A stretch of 9,259 nt of DNA, from contig CAYRKW010000093.1 in assembly GCA_964425135.1 (NCBI GenBank), forward strand, positions 1 through 9,259, in the 5' to 3' direction. Position 1 is the first letter of the stretch. Every line of letters starts with the position of its first letter. The stretch is from CAYLLD01 sp964425135. Lineage in GTDB: Bacteria; Pseudomonadota; Alphaproteobacteria; Rhodobacterales; Rhodobacteraceae. The notes under the pieces are model-generated. The model did not search any database, had not been told where the DNA came from, and worked only from the letters and a program-made list of their open reading frames with translations. Below, piece by piece: positions 1 through 6,731 of the stretch. Both the position numbers and the translations under genes were made by a program.

Positions 1-66
1 ACAAATATCCCGCTGCGCGCGTAGCGCATCTCAAAAAATAATGAGGCGACCCGTAAGGGTCGTCTC
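1..66 (+). repeat. Two-hairpin intergenic element, copy 1 (left-truncated)
   Basis: This is the first of three copies of an intergenic element (the others start near 3940 and 8565). It begins with CAAATATCCCGC at 2-13, followed by a small stem-loop at 11-26 (CGCT...AGCG plus inner pairs), an A-rich linker, and a second strong hairpin at 43-66. The other copies start with TCTTTGGTT, which would fall before base 1, so this copy is cut by the window edge. The other two lie just 3' of a plus-strand gene, so I infer that a plus-strand gene ends shortly to the left. No open reading frame of its own is supported here. Confidence 0.6.
33..66 (-). terminator. Intrinsic terminator of paaZ
   Basis: Read on the minus strand, a 10-bp stem (positions 66-57 pairing with 52-43, one G-T pair, 4-base loop) is followed directly by ATTATTTTTT (42-33). 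This is the classic GC-stem plus U-tract form. It lies 5 bases past the paaZ stop codon, so it most likely ends the paaZ transcript. Confidence 0.8.
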
Positions 67-70
67 CCCG

Positions 71-2107
71 CTAAGCTTGTCGACACGCCACCATCGTCAA
101 AAGCTCGTATTCCGCAACAACCTCCGCATCCTGATTGCGCAACAATACATGCCAGCGCACCTCACCATACTCTTCATTGCGCGGCGTCTTGTGCATCACC
201 GTCAGTGTCACAGCAATGCTATCCCCCGCCTCGACAGGTTTCATGAACTGCAAGCGATCAAGCCCCGTATTCGCCAGCACAGGCCCCTCGTTCGGCTCTA
301 CAAAAAGCCCGGCCGCAAAGGAGATCAGCAAATACCCATGCGCCACACGCCCCGGAAAGAACGGGTTCCGCGCCGCCGCATCTGCATCCATATGCGCATA
401 GAACGTATCGCCCGTGAAGTCCGCAAAATGCTCAATATCCTCAAGGCTGATACGCCGTGCAGGCGTGCGCAAAACCTGCCCGATATGCATATCATCAAAG
501 TGGCGCGTAAACGGATGGCTTTCAGTCTCTGCCTGCGCCGAACCGGGCACAAAACGCCCTGTCACACCCGTCAGAATATCCGGTGATCCCTGAATAGCCG
601 TGCGCTGCATAAAGTGTTTCACACCCCGAACACCGCCAAGTTCCTCGCCGCCCCCCGCGCGCCCCGGCCCACCATGAACCATATGCGGCATCGGCGCGCC
701 GTGCCCTGTGCTCTCGCTCATACTGTCTCGATTATTGAAATAGAGCCGCCCATGCCACGCCGCAGACCCCAATGTCATCTGCCGGGCCACCTCCGCATCC
801 CGCGTTATCACCGACGCCACGAGCGAGCCGCCGCCCTTGTTCAGCAGTTCAATCGCATGATCCAGATCGCGATATCCCATGATGGTCGAAACCGGCCCAA
901 AGGCCTCCGTATCATGCACCCGCACCGCCCCATCAGGATCACCGCAATGATAAAGCATCGGCGCCACAAACGCCCCGCCCTCAACATCATCGCCCATCAA
1001 CTCAGGCGCATCCTGCCCAAACACACATTCCGCTTCCAAGCCAAGTATCGCCGCCTTCTCCAACACATCCGCCTTCTGTCCTGCCGACACCAGCGCCCCC
1101 ATCCGCACATCGTCTCGCGTCGGATCACCAATCACCAGTTTAGACAACCGCGCCGACACCGCTTCAATCACCGGTTCAACCAGCCTATCGGGTGCAATGA
1201 TCCGCCGGATCGCTGTACATTTCTGCCCCGCCTTTACCGTCATCTCACGGCACACTTCCTTAACGAACAGATCAAATTCCGGCGTGCCGACACCTGCATC
1301 CGCACCCAATACGGATGCATTCAAACTGTCCTGCTCTGCCGTAAACCGCACTGCATTATCCATCAAATTGCGATTGTTCCGCAATTTCGCAGCCGTCTCC
1401 GCAGACCCGGTGAAAGTCACCACATCCTGACACCCCATCAGATCCAGTGTCGTCCCGATACCGCCCGTTACAAGCTGCAACGCCCCCTCCGGCAACACCC
1501 CCGATTGCTCCATCAACCGCACGCAGGCTTCTGTGACATAACAGCTTACCGTCGCAGGCTTCACAATCACCGGCATCCCCGCCAAAAGGCTGGGCGCCAG
1601 CTTCTCCAACATCCCCCAGACCGGAAAGTTGAACGCATTGATATGCACCGCCACCCCGCGCAGTGGCGTGTAGACATGCTGCCCGACAAAACTCCCCTCG
1701 CGGCTCAATTGCTCCACAGGGCCATCGACCAGAACATGCGCATCCGGCATCTCCCGCCGCCCCTTGGACGCATAGACAAACATCGTCCCAATCCCGCCAT
1801 CCACGTCGATCAGATGATCCGATTGCGTCGCGCCGGTGGCAAAGGAGACGTCATAGAGCGCCTGTTTGTACTCATTGAGATAGATCGCCAGCGCCTTGAG
1901 CATCCGCGCCCGATCATGGAATGTCAAAGCCCGCAGCGCCGGACCACCACGCGAACGCGCAAATTCAATCATCCCGGCAAAATCGAGATCATCATTCCCC
2001 GCGCGCGCCATCACGCGCCCGGTCACCGCATGCTCTATCTCCCGCGCCCCGCGCCCCGGATCAACCCAAGCCCCGCAGGCGTAGCTTTGCACATTCTGAA
2101 GACCCAT
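71..2107 (-). CDS. paaZ: PaaZ, bifunctional oxepin-CoA hydrolase / 3-oxo-5,6-dehydrosuberyl-CoA semialdehyde dehydrogenase
   Basis: 678 residues, close to the 681 of the E. coli enzyme. The N-terminal part (about 1-520) is an NAD(P)-dependent aldehyde dehydrogenase: NAFNFPVWG at 157-165 holds the conserved Asn, the general base is E258 (in FTAEQDS) and the nucleophile is C297 (in AGQKC). The C-terminal part (about 530-678) is a MaoC-type (R)-specific hydratase with FTGD-x4-H, giving the catalytic pair D567/H572. Both sites look intact, unlike the PaaZ-like variants with a changed dehydrogenase Glu described in some tropodithietic acid producers. It opens the oxepin-CoA ring and oxidises the highly reactive aldehyde in the cytosol. 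The start ATG has a GGGAG ribosome site about 7 bases upstream (2114-2118). The gene is transcribed away from paaIK and ends in a strong terminator. Confidence 0.97.
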   Translation of the reverse strand: MGLQNVQSYACGAWVDPGRGAREIEHAVTGRVMARAGNDDLDFAGMIEFARSRGGPALRALTFHDRARMLKALAIYLNEYKQALYDVSFATGATQSDHLIDVDGGIGTMFVYASKGRREMPDAHVLVDGPVEQLSREGSFVGQHVYTPLRGVAVHINAFNFPVWGMLEKLAPSLLAGMPVIVKPATVSCYVTEACVRLMEQSGVLPEGALQLVTGGIGTTLDLMGCQDVVTFTGSAETAAKLRNNRNLMDNAVRFTAEQDSLNASVLGADAGVGTPEFDLFVKEVCREMTVKAGQKCTAIRRIIAPDRLVEPVIEAVSARLSKLVIGDPTRDDVRMGALVSAGQKADVLEKAAILGLEAECVFGQDAPELMGDDVEGGAFVAPMLYHCGDPDGAVRVHDTEAFGPVSTIMGYRDLDHAIELLNKGGGSLVASVITRDAEVARQMTLGSAAWHGRLYFNNRDSMSESTGHGAPMPHMVHGGPGRAGGGEELGGVRGVKHFMQRTAIQGSPDILTGVTGRFVPGSAQAETESHPFTRHFDDMHIGQVLRTPARRISLEDIEHFADFTGDTFYAHMDADAAARNPFFPGRVAHGYLLISFAAGLFVEPNEGPVLANTGLDRLQFMKPVEAGDSIAVTLTVMHKTPRNEEYGEVRWHVLLRNQDAEVVAEYELLTMVACRQA

Positions 2108-2127
2108 GGCGTGCTCCCAACCTCAAA

Positions 2128-2133
2128 ATTCTA
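2128..2133 (-). promoter_or_regulatory. Possible -10 box for paaZ
   Basis: The minus strand reads TAGAAT here (5 of 6 match to TATAAT), 20 bases from the paaZ start. No good -35 box is visible at 16-19 bases spacing (best is CGGTCA-like), so the promoter may be weak or activator-dependent. The implied leader is only about 14 bases and includes the GGGAG ribosome site. The whole 80-bp divergent gap (2108-2187) shows no copy of the ATGTTAC/GTAACAT repeat found upstream of paaA, and I saw no convincing plus-strand promoter for paaI. Confidence 0.3.
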
Positions 2134-2187
2134 TGCCGTCTCGATCGTTTATTGACCGTGCCCAAGCTTCATGCAAGCCTCCCCAGA

Positions 2188-2625
2188 ATGAGTGAGACAA
2201 GCGAGACACCTGCCCAACGCGCCGCCCGCATCATGTGGGCCAAGGACCAAGCCGCGCAATGGATGGGCATGGAACTGGTCGATGTGCGCGAGGGGAGGTC
2301 GACACTCTCCCTCACCGTTCAAGATCATCATTGTAACGGCCACGGCATGCTGCATGGCGGCGTGACATTCGCGCTCGCCGACACGGCCTTCGCCTATGCC
2401 TGCAACAGCCGGGGCCAACGCACCGTCGCCCAGTTCAACACGATCTCCTATCTCGCCCCCGGCCAAAACGGCGATAAGATTACAGCCAAGGCCAGCGAGA
2501 TTGTGCTGCGCGGGCGCAGCGGCATATATGATGTCGCCGTTACCAATCAGGATGGCGAGACCATCGCCCAGTTTCGCGGCCAATCCCGCGCCATCAAAGG
2601 CTCTGTGTTTGAGGAAGAAACATGA
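2188..2625 (+). CDS. paaI: PaaI, hotdog-fold phenylacetyl-CoA-family thioesterase
   Basis: 145 residues from the chosen ATG (MSETSE...), against about 140 in E. coli PaaI. The frame is open further upstream (in-frame GTG at 2158), but similarity to PaaI begins only after this ATG. No clear ribosome site precedes it, so the exact start is moderately certain. Family signatures are N50-G-H-G-M-L-H56-G-G and ALAD65TAFAYACNS; D65 matches the catalytic Asp of the hotdog thioesterases. The protein should be a cytosolic homotetramer (family knowledge) that hydrolyses ring-hydroxylated phenylacetyl-CoA species and frees CoA when the pathway stalls. It is translationally coupled to paaK through an ATGA overlap. 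Confidence 0.95.
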   Translation: MSETSETPAQRAARIMWAKDQAAQWMGMELVDVREGRSTLSLTVQDHHCNGHGMLHGGVTFALADTAFAYACNSRGQRTVAQFNTISYLAPGQNGDKITAKASEIVLRGRSGIYDVAVTNQDGETIAQFRGQSRAIKGSVFEEET

Positions 2626-3932
2626 AAGACCTGACGCCCGACCGCGCAACCCTCGATCCCATCGAGATTGCCAGCCGCGACGAGATTGAAGCGCTCCAGC
2701 TTCAGCGCCTGAAATGGTCCCTCAACCACGCCTATACCAATGTCCCGCACTATAAGCGCAGCTTTGATGCCGCAGGCGTTCACCCGGACGATTTGACCTC
2801 GCTCAAAGACCTCGCCAAATTCCCCTTCACCGTCAAATCCGATCTGCGCGACAACTACCCCTTTGGCATGTTCGCTCTACCAAAAGACAAAATCGCCCGC
2901 GTCCACGCCTCGTCTGGCACAACCGGCAAACCAACCGTCGTCGGCTATAGCAAAACCGATGTGGACACCTGGGCGCATCTCGTTGCCCGCTCAATGCGCG
3001 CCAGCGGTACCAAACCCGGCTCCATGGTCCACATTGCCTATGGCTATGGCCTCTTCACTGGCGGGCTGGGCGCGCATTATGGCGCAGAGACCCTCGGCTG
3101 CACCGTCGTCCCGGTTTCAGGCGGCATGACCGAACGACAGGTCACGCTGATCGAAGATTTCAAACCCTCCACGATCATGGTCACCCCGTCGTATATGCTC
3201 AACATCCTCGAACAATACCAATCCATGGGCCTCGACCCCCGTGCCTCATCCCTCGACGTTGGCATTTTCGGCGCAGAGCCATGGACCAACGCCATGCGCT
3301 CGGAAGTCGAACAAGCCTTCGACATGCACGCCGTCGATATCTACGGCCTGTCGGAAGTTATGGGGCCCGGCGTTGCCAATGAATGCGTCGAAACCAAAGA
3401 CGGGCTGCACATCTGGGAAGATCACTTCTATCCCGAAATCATCAACCCCGATACCGGCGCGCCGGTCGCCGATGGCGAAATGGGCGAGCTGGTCTTCACG
3501 ACGCTGACCAAAGAAGGCATGCCCATCATCCGTTACCGCACCCGTGATCTGACCCGCCTGCTGCCCGGAACCGCCCGCTCCATGCGCCGCATGGAAAAGG
3601 TCACTGGACGCACCGATGACATGATCATCCTGCGCGGCGTCAACGTCTTCCCGACCCAAATCGAAGAACAAGTCCTGCGCACCGACGGCCTCGCCCCATA
3701 CTTCCAGATCGAACTGACCACCGAAGGCCGCATGGACGCCATGACCATCCTGACCGAGGCCATGCCAGACGTGGCCAGTGAGGAAGAGCGCGCCTCACAC
3801 TCCAAAGCGCTCGCCCAACACATCAAAGACGTGATCGGCATCAGCGCCCATGTCCAAACCGGGCAACCCGGTTCAGTGCCCCGCTCCCAAGGCAAAGCCG
3901 TCCGCCTGATCGATAAACGCACCAAAACCTGA
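2622..3932 (+). CDS. paaK: PaaK, phenylacetate-CoA ligase
   Basis: 436 residues, normal for the family (about 430-440). It is an AMP-forming acyl-CoA ligase that converts phenylacetate, ATP and CoA to phenylacetyl-CoA, the entry step of the pathway. Visible motifs are the phosphate-binding SSGTTGKP at 97-104, the adenine-site YGLSE at 241-245, the YRTRDL hinge region near 305-310 and TGRTDDMIILRGVNVFPTQIE that opens the small C-terminal domain. The lysine of the C-terminal SQGKAVR segment is the expected adenylation lysine. The start is supported by GAGGAAG just upstream (2611-2617) and by the 4-bp overlap with paaI. The gene is followed at once by copy 2 of the intergenic hairpin element and is separated from paaA by 183 bp, so paaIK and paaABCDE probably have separate promoters. 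Confidence 0.97.
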   Translation: MKDLTPDRATLDPIEIASRDEIEALQLQRLKWSLNHAYTNVPHYKRSFDAAGVHPDDLTSLKDLAKFPFTVKSDLRDNYPFGMFALPKDKIARVHASSGTTGKPTVVGYSKTDVDTWAHLVARSMRASGTKPGSMVHIAYGYGLFTGGLGAHYGAETLGCTVVPVSGGMTERQVTLIEDFKPSTIMVTPSYMLNILEQYQSMGLDPRASSLDVGIFGAEPWTNAMRSEVEQAFDMHAVDIYGLSEVMGPGVANECVETKDGLHIWEDHFYPEIINPDTGAPVADGEMGELVFTTLTKEGMPIIRYRTRDLTRLLPGTARSMRRMEKVTGRTDDMIILRGVNVFPTQIEEQVLRTDGLAPYFQIELTTEGRMDAMTILTEAMPDVASEEERASHSKALAQHIKDVIGISAHVQTGQPGSVPRSQGKAVRLIDKRTKT

Positions 3933-3939
3933 CCACCCT

Positions 3940-4016
3940 TCTTTGGTTTTCAAATATCCCGCCCGTCGCGCGTAGCGACATAATCAAAAACGCGCCCCGC
4001 GCCAGCGGGGCACCGC
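3940..4016 (+). repeat. Two-hairpin intergenic element, copy 2
   Basis: It starts 8 bases after the paaK stop with TCTTTGGTT, then CAAATATCCCGCC. Hairpin 1 is GTCGC (3965-3969), loop GCGTA, GCGAC (3975-3979). An A-rich linker follows, then hairpin 2: GCCCCGC (3994-4000), loop GCCA, GCGGGGC (4005-4011), and ACCGC. The order of parts is the same as in copies 1 and 3 while the stem bases differ in paired positions. It marks the end of the paaIK unit. Confidence 0.65.
3986..4011 (-). terminator. Terminator-like hairpin on the antisense strand
   Basis: On the minus strand the 7-bp GC stem (4011-3994, loop TGGC) is followed after 3 bases by TTTTT (3990-3986). No minus-strand gene needs it here. 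It could stop antisense transcription running from the paaA promoter region into paaK. Read on the plus strand the hairpin lacks a T-tract, so it is a weak candidate for ending the paaIK transcript unless Rho helps. Confidence 0.4.
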
Positions 4017-4036
4017 TTGATTTGCCCCCTCGCGAC

Positions 4037-4075
4037 ATGTTACTGATTTTCAATATTTTCCATTTTTTGTAACAT
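4037..4075. promoter_or_regulatory. Inverted-repeat operator candidate upstream of paaA
   Basis: ATGTTAC (4037-4043) and GTAACAT (4069-4075) form a perfect 7-bp inverted repeat, centres 32 bp apart, about three helical turns, so both arms face the same side of the DNA. The 25 bases between are very AT-rich and contain two ATTTTC repeats (4046-4051, 4055-4060). The right arm coincides with the proposed -10 box, so a bound repressor would block the promoter. The locus encodes a PaaX-family repressor, the obvious candidate ligand, but I cannot match this to a known PaaX consensus. A TetR-type PaaR site is the alternative. Confidence 0.5.
4047..4075 (+). promoter_or_regulatory. Predicted sigma-70 promoter of paaABCDE-paaX
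   Basis: TTTTCA (4047-4052) and TAACAT (4070-4075) each match 4 of 6 consensus bases, with a 17-bp spacer. Transcription would start near 4082, giving a leader of about 34 bases before paaA. The AT-rich block stands out sharply from the GC-rich surroundings, which supports a promoter here even if the exact boxes are uncertain. Confidence 0.45.
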
Positions 4076-4115
4076 ATTCCTTGCATCAAATCCCAACTCA
4101 AGGCAAATCCAGTTC

Positions 4116-5090
4116 ATGTATGCACAAATGATCAAAGAAGAGACCAAGGACGACAGCGCCGCCGCTGCCGCCTTCCAAAAGCGCATAGATGCAGGTGAGA
4201 AGATCGAGCCGAAGGACTGGATGCCCGCAGGCTATCGCAAAACCCTCATCCGCCAAATCGGCCAGCACGCCCATTCGGAAATCGTCGGCCAACTCCCCGA
4301 AGGCAACTGGATTACCCGCGCCCCGACGCTGGAGCGCAAAGCCATTCTGCTCGCCAAGGTGCAAGACGAGGCAGGCCACGGCCTCTACCTCTATGGCGCT
4401 GCCGAAACCTTGGGCGTCTCGCGCGATGAGTTGACGCAAATGCTGCTTGATGGCCGCATGAAATACTCCTCGATCTTCAACTATCCCACTTTGACCTGGG
4501 CCGATATGGGCGCGGTTGGCTGGCTCGTCGATGGCGCGGCGATCATGAACCAGGTGCCGCTCCAGCGCACCTCCTACGGCCCTTATGCCCGCGCCATGGT
4601 GCGCATTTGCAAGGAAGAAAGCTTTCACCAGCGTCAGGGCTTTGACATTATGATGAAGATGGCCTTCGGCACGCCAGCGCAAAAGCACATGGCTCAGGAC
4701 GCCCTTAATCGCTTCTGGTTCCCGGCCCTGATGATGTTCGGTCCCTCAGACGCCAATTCCGTCCATTCCGAGCAAAATATGGCGTGGAAAATCAAGATGA
4801 ATTCCAATGACGAGTTGCGCCAGAAATTCGTCAACGAGATCGTGCCCCAAGCCGAATATCTGGGCCTGACCGTGCCCGATGATACGCTTGCATGGAACGA
4901 CGATAAAGACGGCTACGATTTTGCCCAACCCGACTGGGATGAGTTTTTCGACGTCCTCAAAGGCAATGGCCCCTGCAATCGCGACCGAATGGAGACCCGC
5001 AACACAGCATGGGATGACGGCGCATGGGTCCGCGAGGGCATGATGGCGCACGCGGCTAAGAAAGCCGCCAAAAAGGTCGCGGCTGAATGA
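4116..5090 (+). CDS. paaA: PaaA, catalytic diiron subunit of phenylacetyl-CoA 1,2-epoxidase
   Basis: 324 residues, slightly longer than E. coli PaaA (309) because of about 13 extra N-terminal residues. The six carboxylate/His ligands of the diiron site are all visible: E55 (HAHSE), E85 and H88 (QDEAGH), D139 (GWLVDGA), E168 and H171 (KEESFH). It is the oxygen-activating subunit that turns phenylacetyl-CoA into the ring 1,2-epoxide, working with PaaB, PaaC and the reductase PaaE. A modest AAGG (4100-4103) lies 12 bases before the ATG; an in-frame ATG at 4128 is a possible alternative. The gene is first in its unit, just after the inverted-repeat promoter. It is separated from paaB by a structured 136-bp spacer, unlike the close packing of the later genes. 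Confidence 0.98.
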   Translation: MYAQMIKEETKDDSAAAAAFQKRIDAGEKIEPKDWMPAGYRKTLIRQIGQHAHSEIVGQLPEGNWITRAPTLERKAILLAKVQDEAGHGLYLYGAAETLGVSRDELTQMLLDGRMKYSSIFNYPTLTWADMGAVGWLVDGAAIMNQVPLQRTSYGPYARAMVRICKEESFHQRQGFDIMMKMAFGTPAQKHMAQDALNRFWFPALMMFGPSDANSVHSEQNMAWKIKMNSNDELRQKFVNEIVPQAEYLGLTVPDDTLAWNDDKDGYDFAQPDWDEFFDVLKGNGPCNRDRMETRNTAWDDGAWVREGMMAHAAKKAAKKVAAE

Positions 5091-5098
5091 GAGTAATT

Positions 5099-5197
5099 GC
5101 AACCCGCAGTTGTCCGGTAAAGCCGAACAGCCCCCGACCCTCCCCACGGGAGGGGGCATACGCCCCGACCCAGGGTTGCGGGCTGTCCTTGTTTCTC
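5099..5197 (+). other. Structured paaA-paaB intercistronic spacer
   Basis: The 136-bp gap holds a strong central hairpin, CCCTCCC (5138-5144), loop CAC, GGGAGGG (5148-5154). It is nested inside a longer inverted repeat, ACAGCCC (5127-5133) with GGGCTGT (5180-5186). A competing pair, GCAACCC (5099-5105) with GGGTTGC (5173-5179), cannot form together with the outer one in a simple fold. CCCCGACCC occurs twice (5132-5140 and 5163-5171). After the outer arm comes the pyrimidine-rich CCTTGTTTCTC (5187-5197). The spacer could act as a partial terminator or as an RNA stability/processing site. It could instead be an inserted palindromic repeat with no role. Confidence 0.55.
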
Positions 5198-5226
5198 AAA
5201 AATTTCGATAAGATTGAACGCGACGC

Positions 5227-5511
5227 ATGACAAACGAATGGCCTCTTTGGGAGATTTTCATCCGCGGCCAGCACGGCATGAGCCACCGCCATGTCGGCTC
5301 ACTCCATGCCGCCGACGCGGAGATGGCCATCAAGAACGCCCGCGATGTCTACACCCGCCGCAACGAAGGCGTTAGCATCTGGGCCGTTCCTGCCGCCCAA
5401 ATCGCCGCCTCCTCGCCCTCAGAAAAAGGCCCGCTCTACGAGCCGTCCGAGGATAAAGTCTACCGCCACCCCACTTTCTTCGACATTCCAGACGATGTCG
5501 GCCCGATGTAA
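5227..5511 (+). CDS. paaB: PaaB, small structural subunit of phenylacetyl-CoA epoxidase
   Basis: 94 residues, the usual size (about 95). It begins WPLWEIFIRG and carries SHRHVGSLHAAD (19-30), ARDVYTRR and VYRHPTF (78-84), all diagnostic of PaaB. PaaB bridges the PaaAC heterodimers and is required for assembly and activity of the complex; it has no known catalytic site. No good ribosome site precedes the ATG. The stop codon TAA shares its last A with the paaC start (TAATG), so the two are translationally coupled. Confidence 0.96.
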   Translation: MTNEWPLWEIFIRGQHGMSHRHVGSLHAADAEMAIKNARDVYTRRNEGVSIWAVPAAQIAASSPSEKGPLYEPSEDKVYRHPTFFDIPDDVGPM

Positions 5512-6266
5512 TGCAGGACCCGCTTTTCCAGTTCCTCCTGCGCATGGGCGATAACACCCTCGTTTTAGGCCACCGCCTGTCTGAATGGTGCGGCAAAGCT
5601 CCGGCGCTCGAAGAGGATATCGCTCTTGCCAACACCGCCCTCGATCTGATCGGCCAAACGCAAATGTGGCTCGGCCTTGCCGCCGAGATCGAAAACAATA
5701 GCCGCAGCGCCGATGATCTCGCGATGCTCCGCGATATCTGGGACTTCCGCAATCTCCTGCTCGTCGAACGCCCCAACGGCGACTTTGGCCAGACACTTAT
5801 GCGCCAATTCCTGTTTGATGCCTGGCACAAACCCATGCTCGAAGCCCTGACCACGTCAACCGAAGCGCGCATCGGCGAGATTGCTGCCAAAGCGCTCAAG
5901 GAAGTCACCTATCATCTGGACCGCAGCACCGAAATTGTAATCGCACTTGGCGACGGCACCAAAGAGAGCCACACCCGCATGCAAAACGCGCTCGATCAGC
6001 TATGGCCCTACGCCGGCGAGGCGTTCAACGCCGATGAAGTGGATACAGCACTTGCCAAAGACGGGATCGCACCCGATCCTCAAAGCCTGCGCCCGGCCTT
6101 CGACGCCCATGTTCAAGCCGCTCTCAACACGGCGACCCTGACCCTCCCCGACAGTGATTTCGCCCATCAGGGCGGTAAAACCGGCGCGCGCCATACCGAG
6201 CATCTGGGCCACCTACTGACCCAAATGCAATGGCTCCAGCGCGCCTACCCGGGGGCGACATGGTAG
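5511..6266 (+). CDS. paaC: PaaC, structural subunit of phenylacetyl-CoA epoxidase
   Basis: 251 residues, near the 248 of E. coli PaaC. It is a four-helix-bundle relative of PaaA that pairs with PaaA to build the active site but is non-catalytic (family knowledge). Recognisable segments are LRMGDNTLVLGHRLSEWCG (10-28), EEDIALANTALDLIGQ (34-49), LLLVERPNGDF near 82-92 and the C-terminal TEHLGHLLTQMQWLQRAYPG. It starts 1 bp inside the paaB stop codon and overlaps paaD by 7 bp, so it belongs to the same transcript. Confidence 0.97.
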   Translation: MQDPLFQFLLRMGDNTLVLGHRLSEWCGKAPALEEDIALANTALDLIGQTQMWLGLAAEIENNSRSADDLAMLRDIWDFRNLLLVERPNGDFGQTLMRQFLFDAWHKPMLEALTTSTEARIGEIAAKALKEVTYHLDRSTEIVIALGDGTKESHTRMQNALDQLWPYAGEAFNADEVDTALAKDGIAPDPQSLRPAFDAHVQAALNTATLTLPDSDFAHQGGKTGARHTEHLGHLLTQMQWLQRAYPGATW

Positions 6267-6727
6267 CGCTCAAACCCGCCATCAACGACATCTGGGATTG
6301 GCTCGATACCGTCCCGGACCCCGAAATTCCCGTTATCTCGGTCGTCGATCTGGGCATCATCCGCAACGTCGCATGGCAAGGCGACACGCTCGAAATCTCT
6401 GTCACACCGACCTATTCCGGCTGTCCCGCCACATCCGTCATCGCCATGGATATTGAGACAGCGATGCAAGACCGCGGCCTGCGTGACATCCGCATCAAAA
6501 CCCAAATCGCACCAGCCTGGACCACAGACTGGCTCTCCGAAAAAGGCCGCGCAAAACTCACCCAATACGGCATCGCACCCCCATCCCCGTCAGGCGGCCC
6601 CGACGCCTGCCCCAACTGCCAAAACGCAAACGTTGAGAAAATCAGCCAATTCGGCTCGACCCCCTGCAAGGCCCATTGGCGCTGCCGCGATTGCCTGGAG
6701 CCTTTCGACTACTTCAAGTGCATCTGA
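6260..6727 (+). CDS. paaD: PaaD, MIP18/DUF59-type iron-sulfur assembly factor
   Basis: 155 residues from the ATG at 6260; the frame is open 10 codons further up (ATG 6230), but the chosen start has GGGGGCG just before it and better matches where family similarity begins. Motifs are DPEIPV (20-25) and TPTYSGC55PAT of the MIP18/DUF59 fold, then a C-terminal cysteine-rich tail with C117, C120, C136, C142, C145 and C154 ending in FDYFKCI, as in E. coli PaaD. PaaD is not part of the purified epoxidase but is needed for its activity, probably by maturing an iron-sulfur or metal centre, most likely that of PaaE. It overlaps paaC by 7 bp and precedes paaE by 4 bp. Confidence 0.95.
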   Translation: MVALKPAINDIWDWLDTVPDPEIPVISVVDLGIIRNVAWQGDTLEISVTPTYSGCPATSVIAMDIETAMQDRGLRDIRIKTQIAPAWTTDWLSEKGRAKLTQYGIAPPSPSGGPDACPNCQNANVEKISQFGSTPCKAHWRCRDCLEPFDYFKCI

Positions 6728-6731
6728 CCCC

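Noticed and set aside
614..2155. A 513-codon open frame on the plus strand, antisense to paaZ.
   Set aside because: Its translation is dominated by His, Arg, Pro and Gln with no recognisable domain, the composition expected from the reverse complement of a GC-rich gene. paaZ on the other strand has full-length family similarity and intact catalytic residues.
1921..2187. N-terminal extension of the paaI reading frame back into paaZ.
   Set aside because: It lies mostly antisense to paaZ, has shadow-like composition (Arg, Pro, Ala, Ser), and PaaI similarity and normal protein length start at the ATG at 2188.
2332..2337. A GTAAC-like half of the operator repeat inside paaI.
   Set aside because: Only a 5-base match with no partner arm nearby and located within coding sequence, so it is best taken as chance.
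6453..6731. N-terminal extension of the paaE frame through paaD.
   Set aside because: It overlaps nearly all of the conserved cysteine-rich part of paaD in another frame, and the ATG at 6732 gives a PaaE of exactly normal length.
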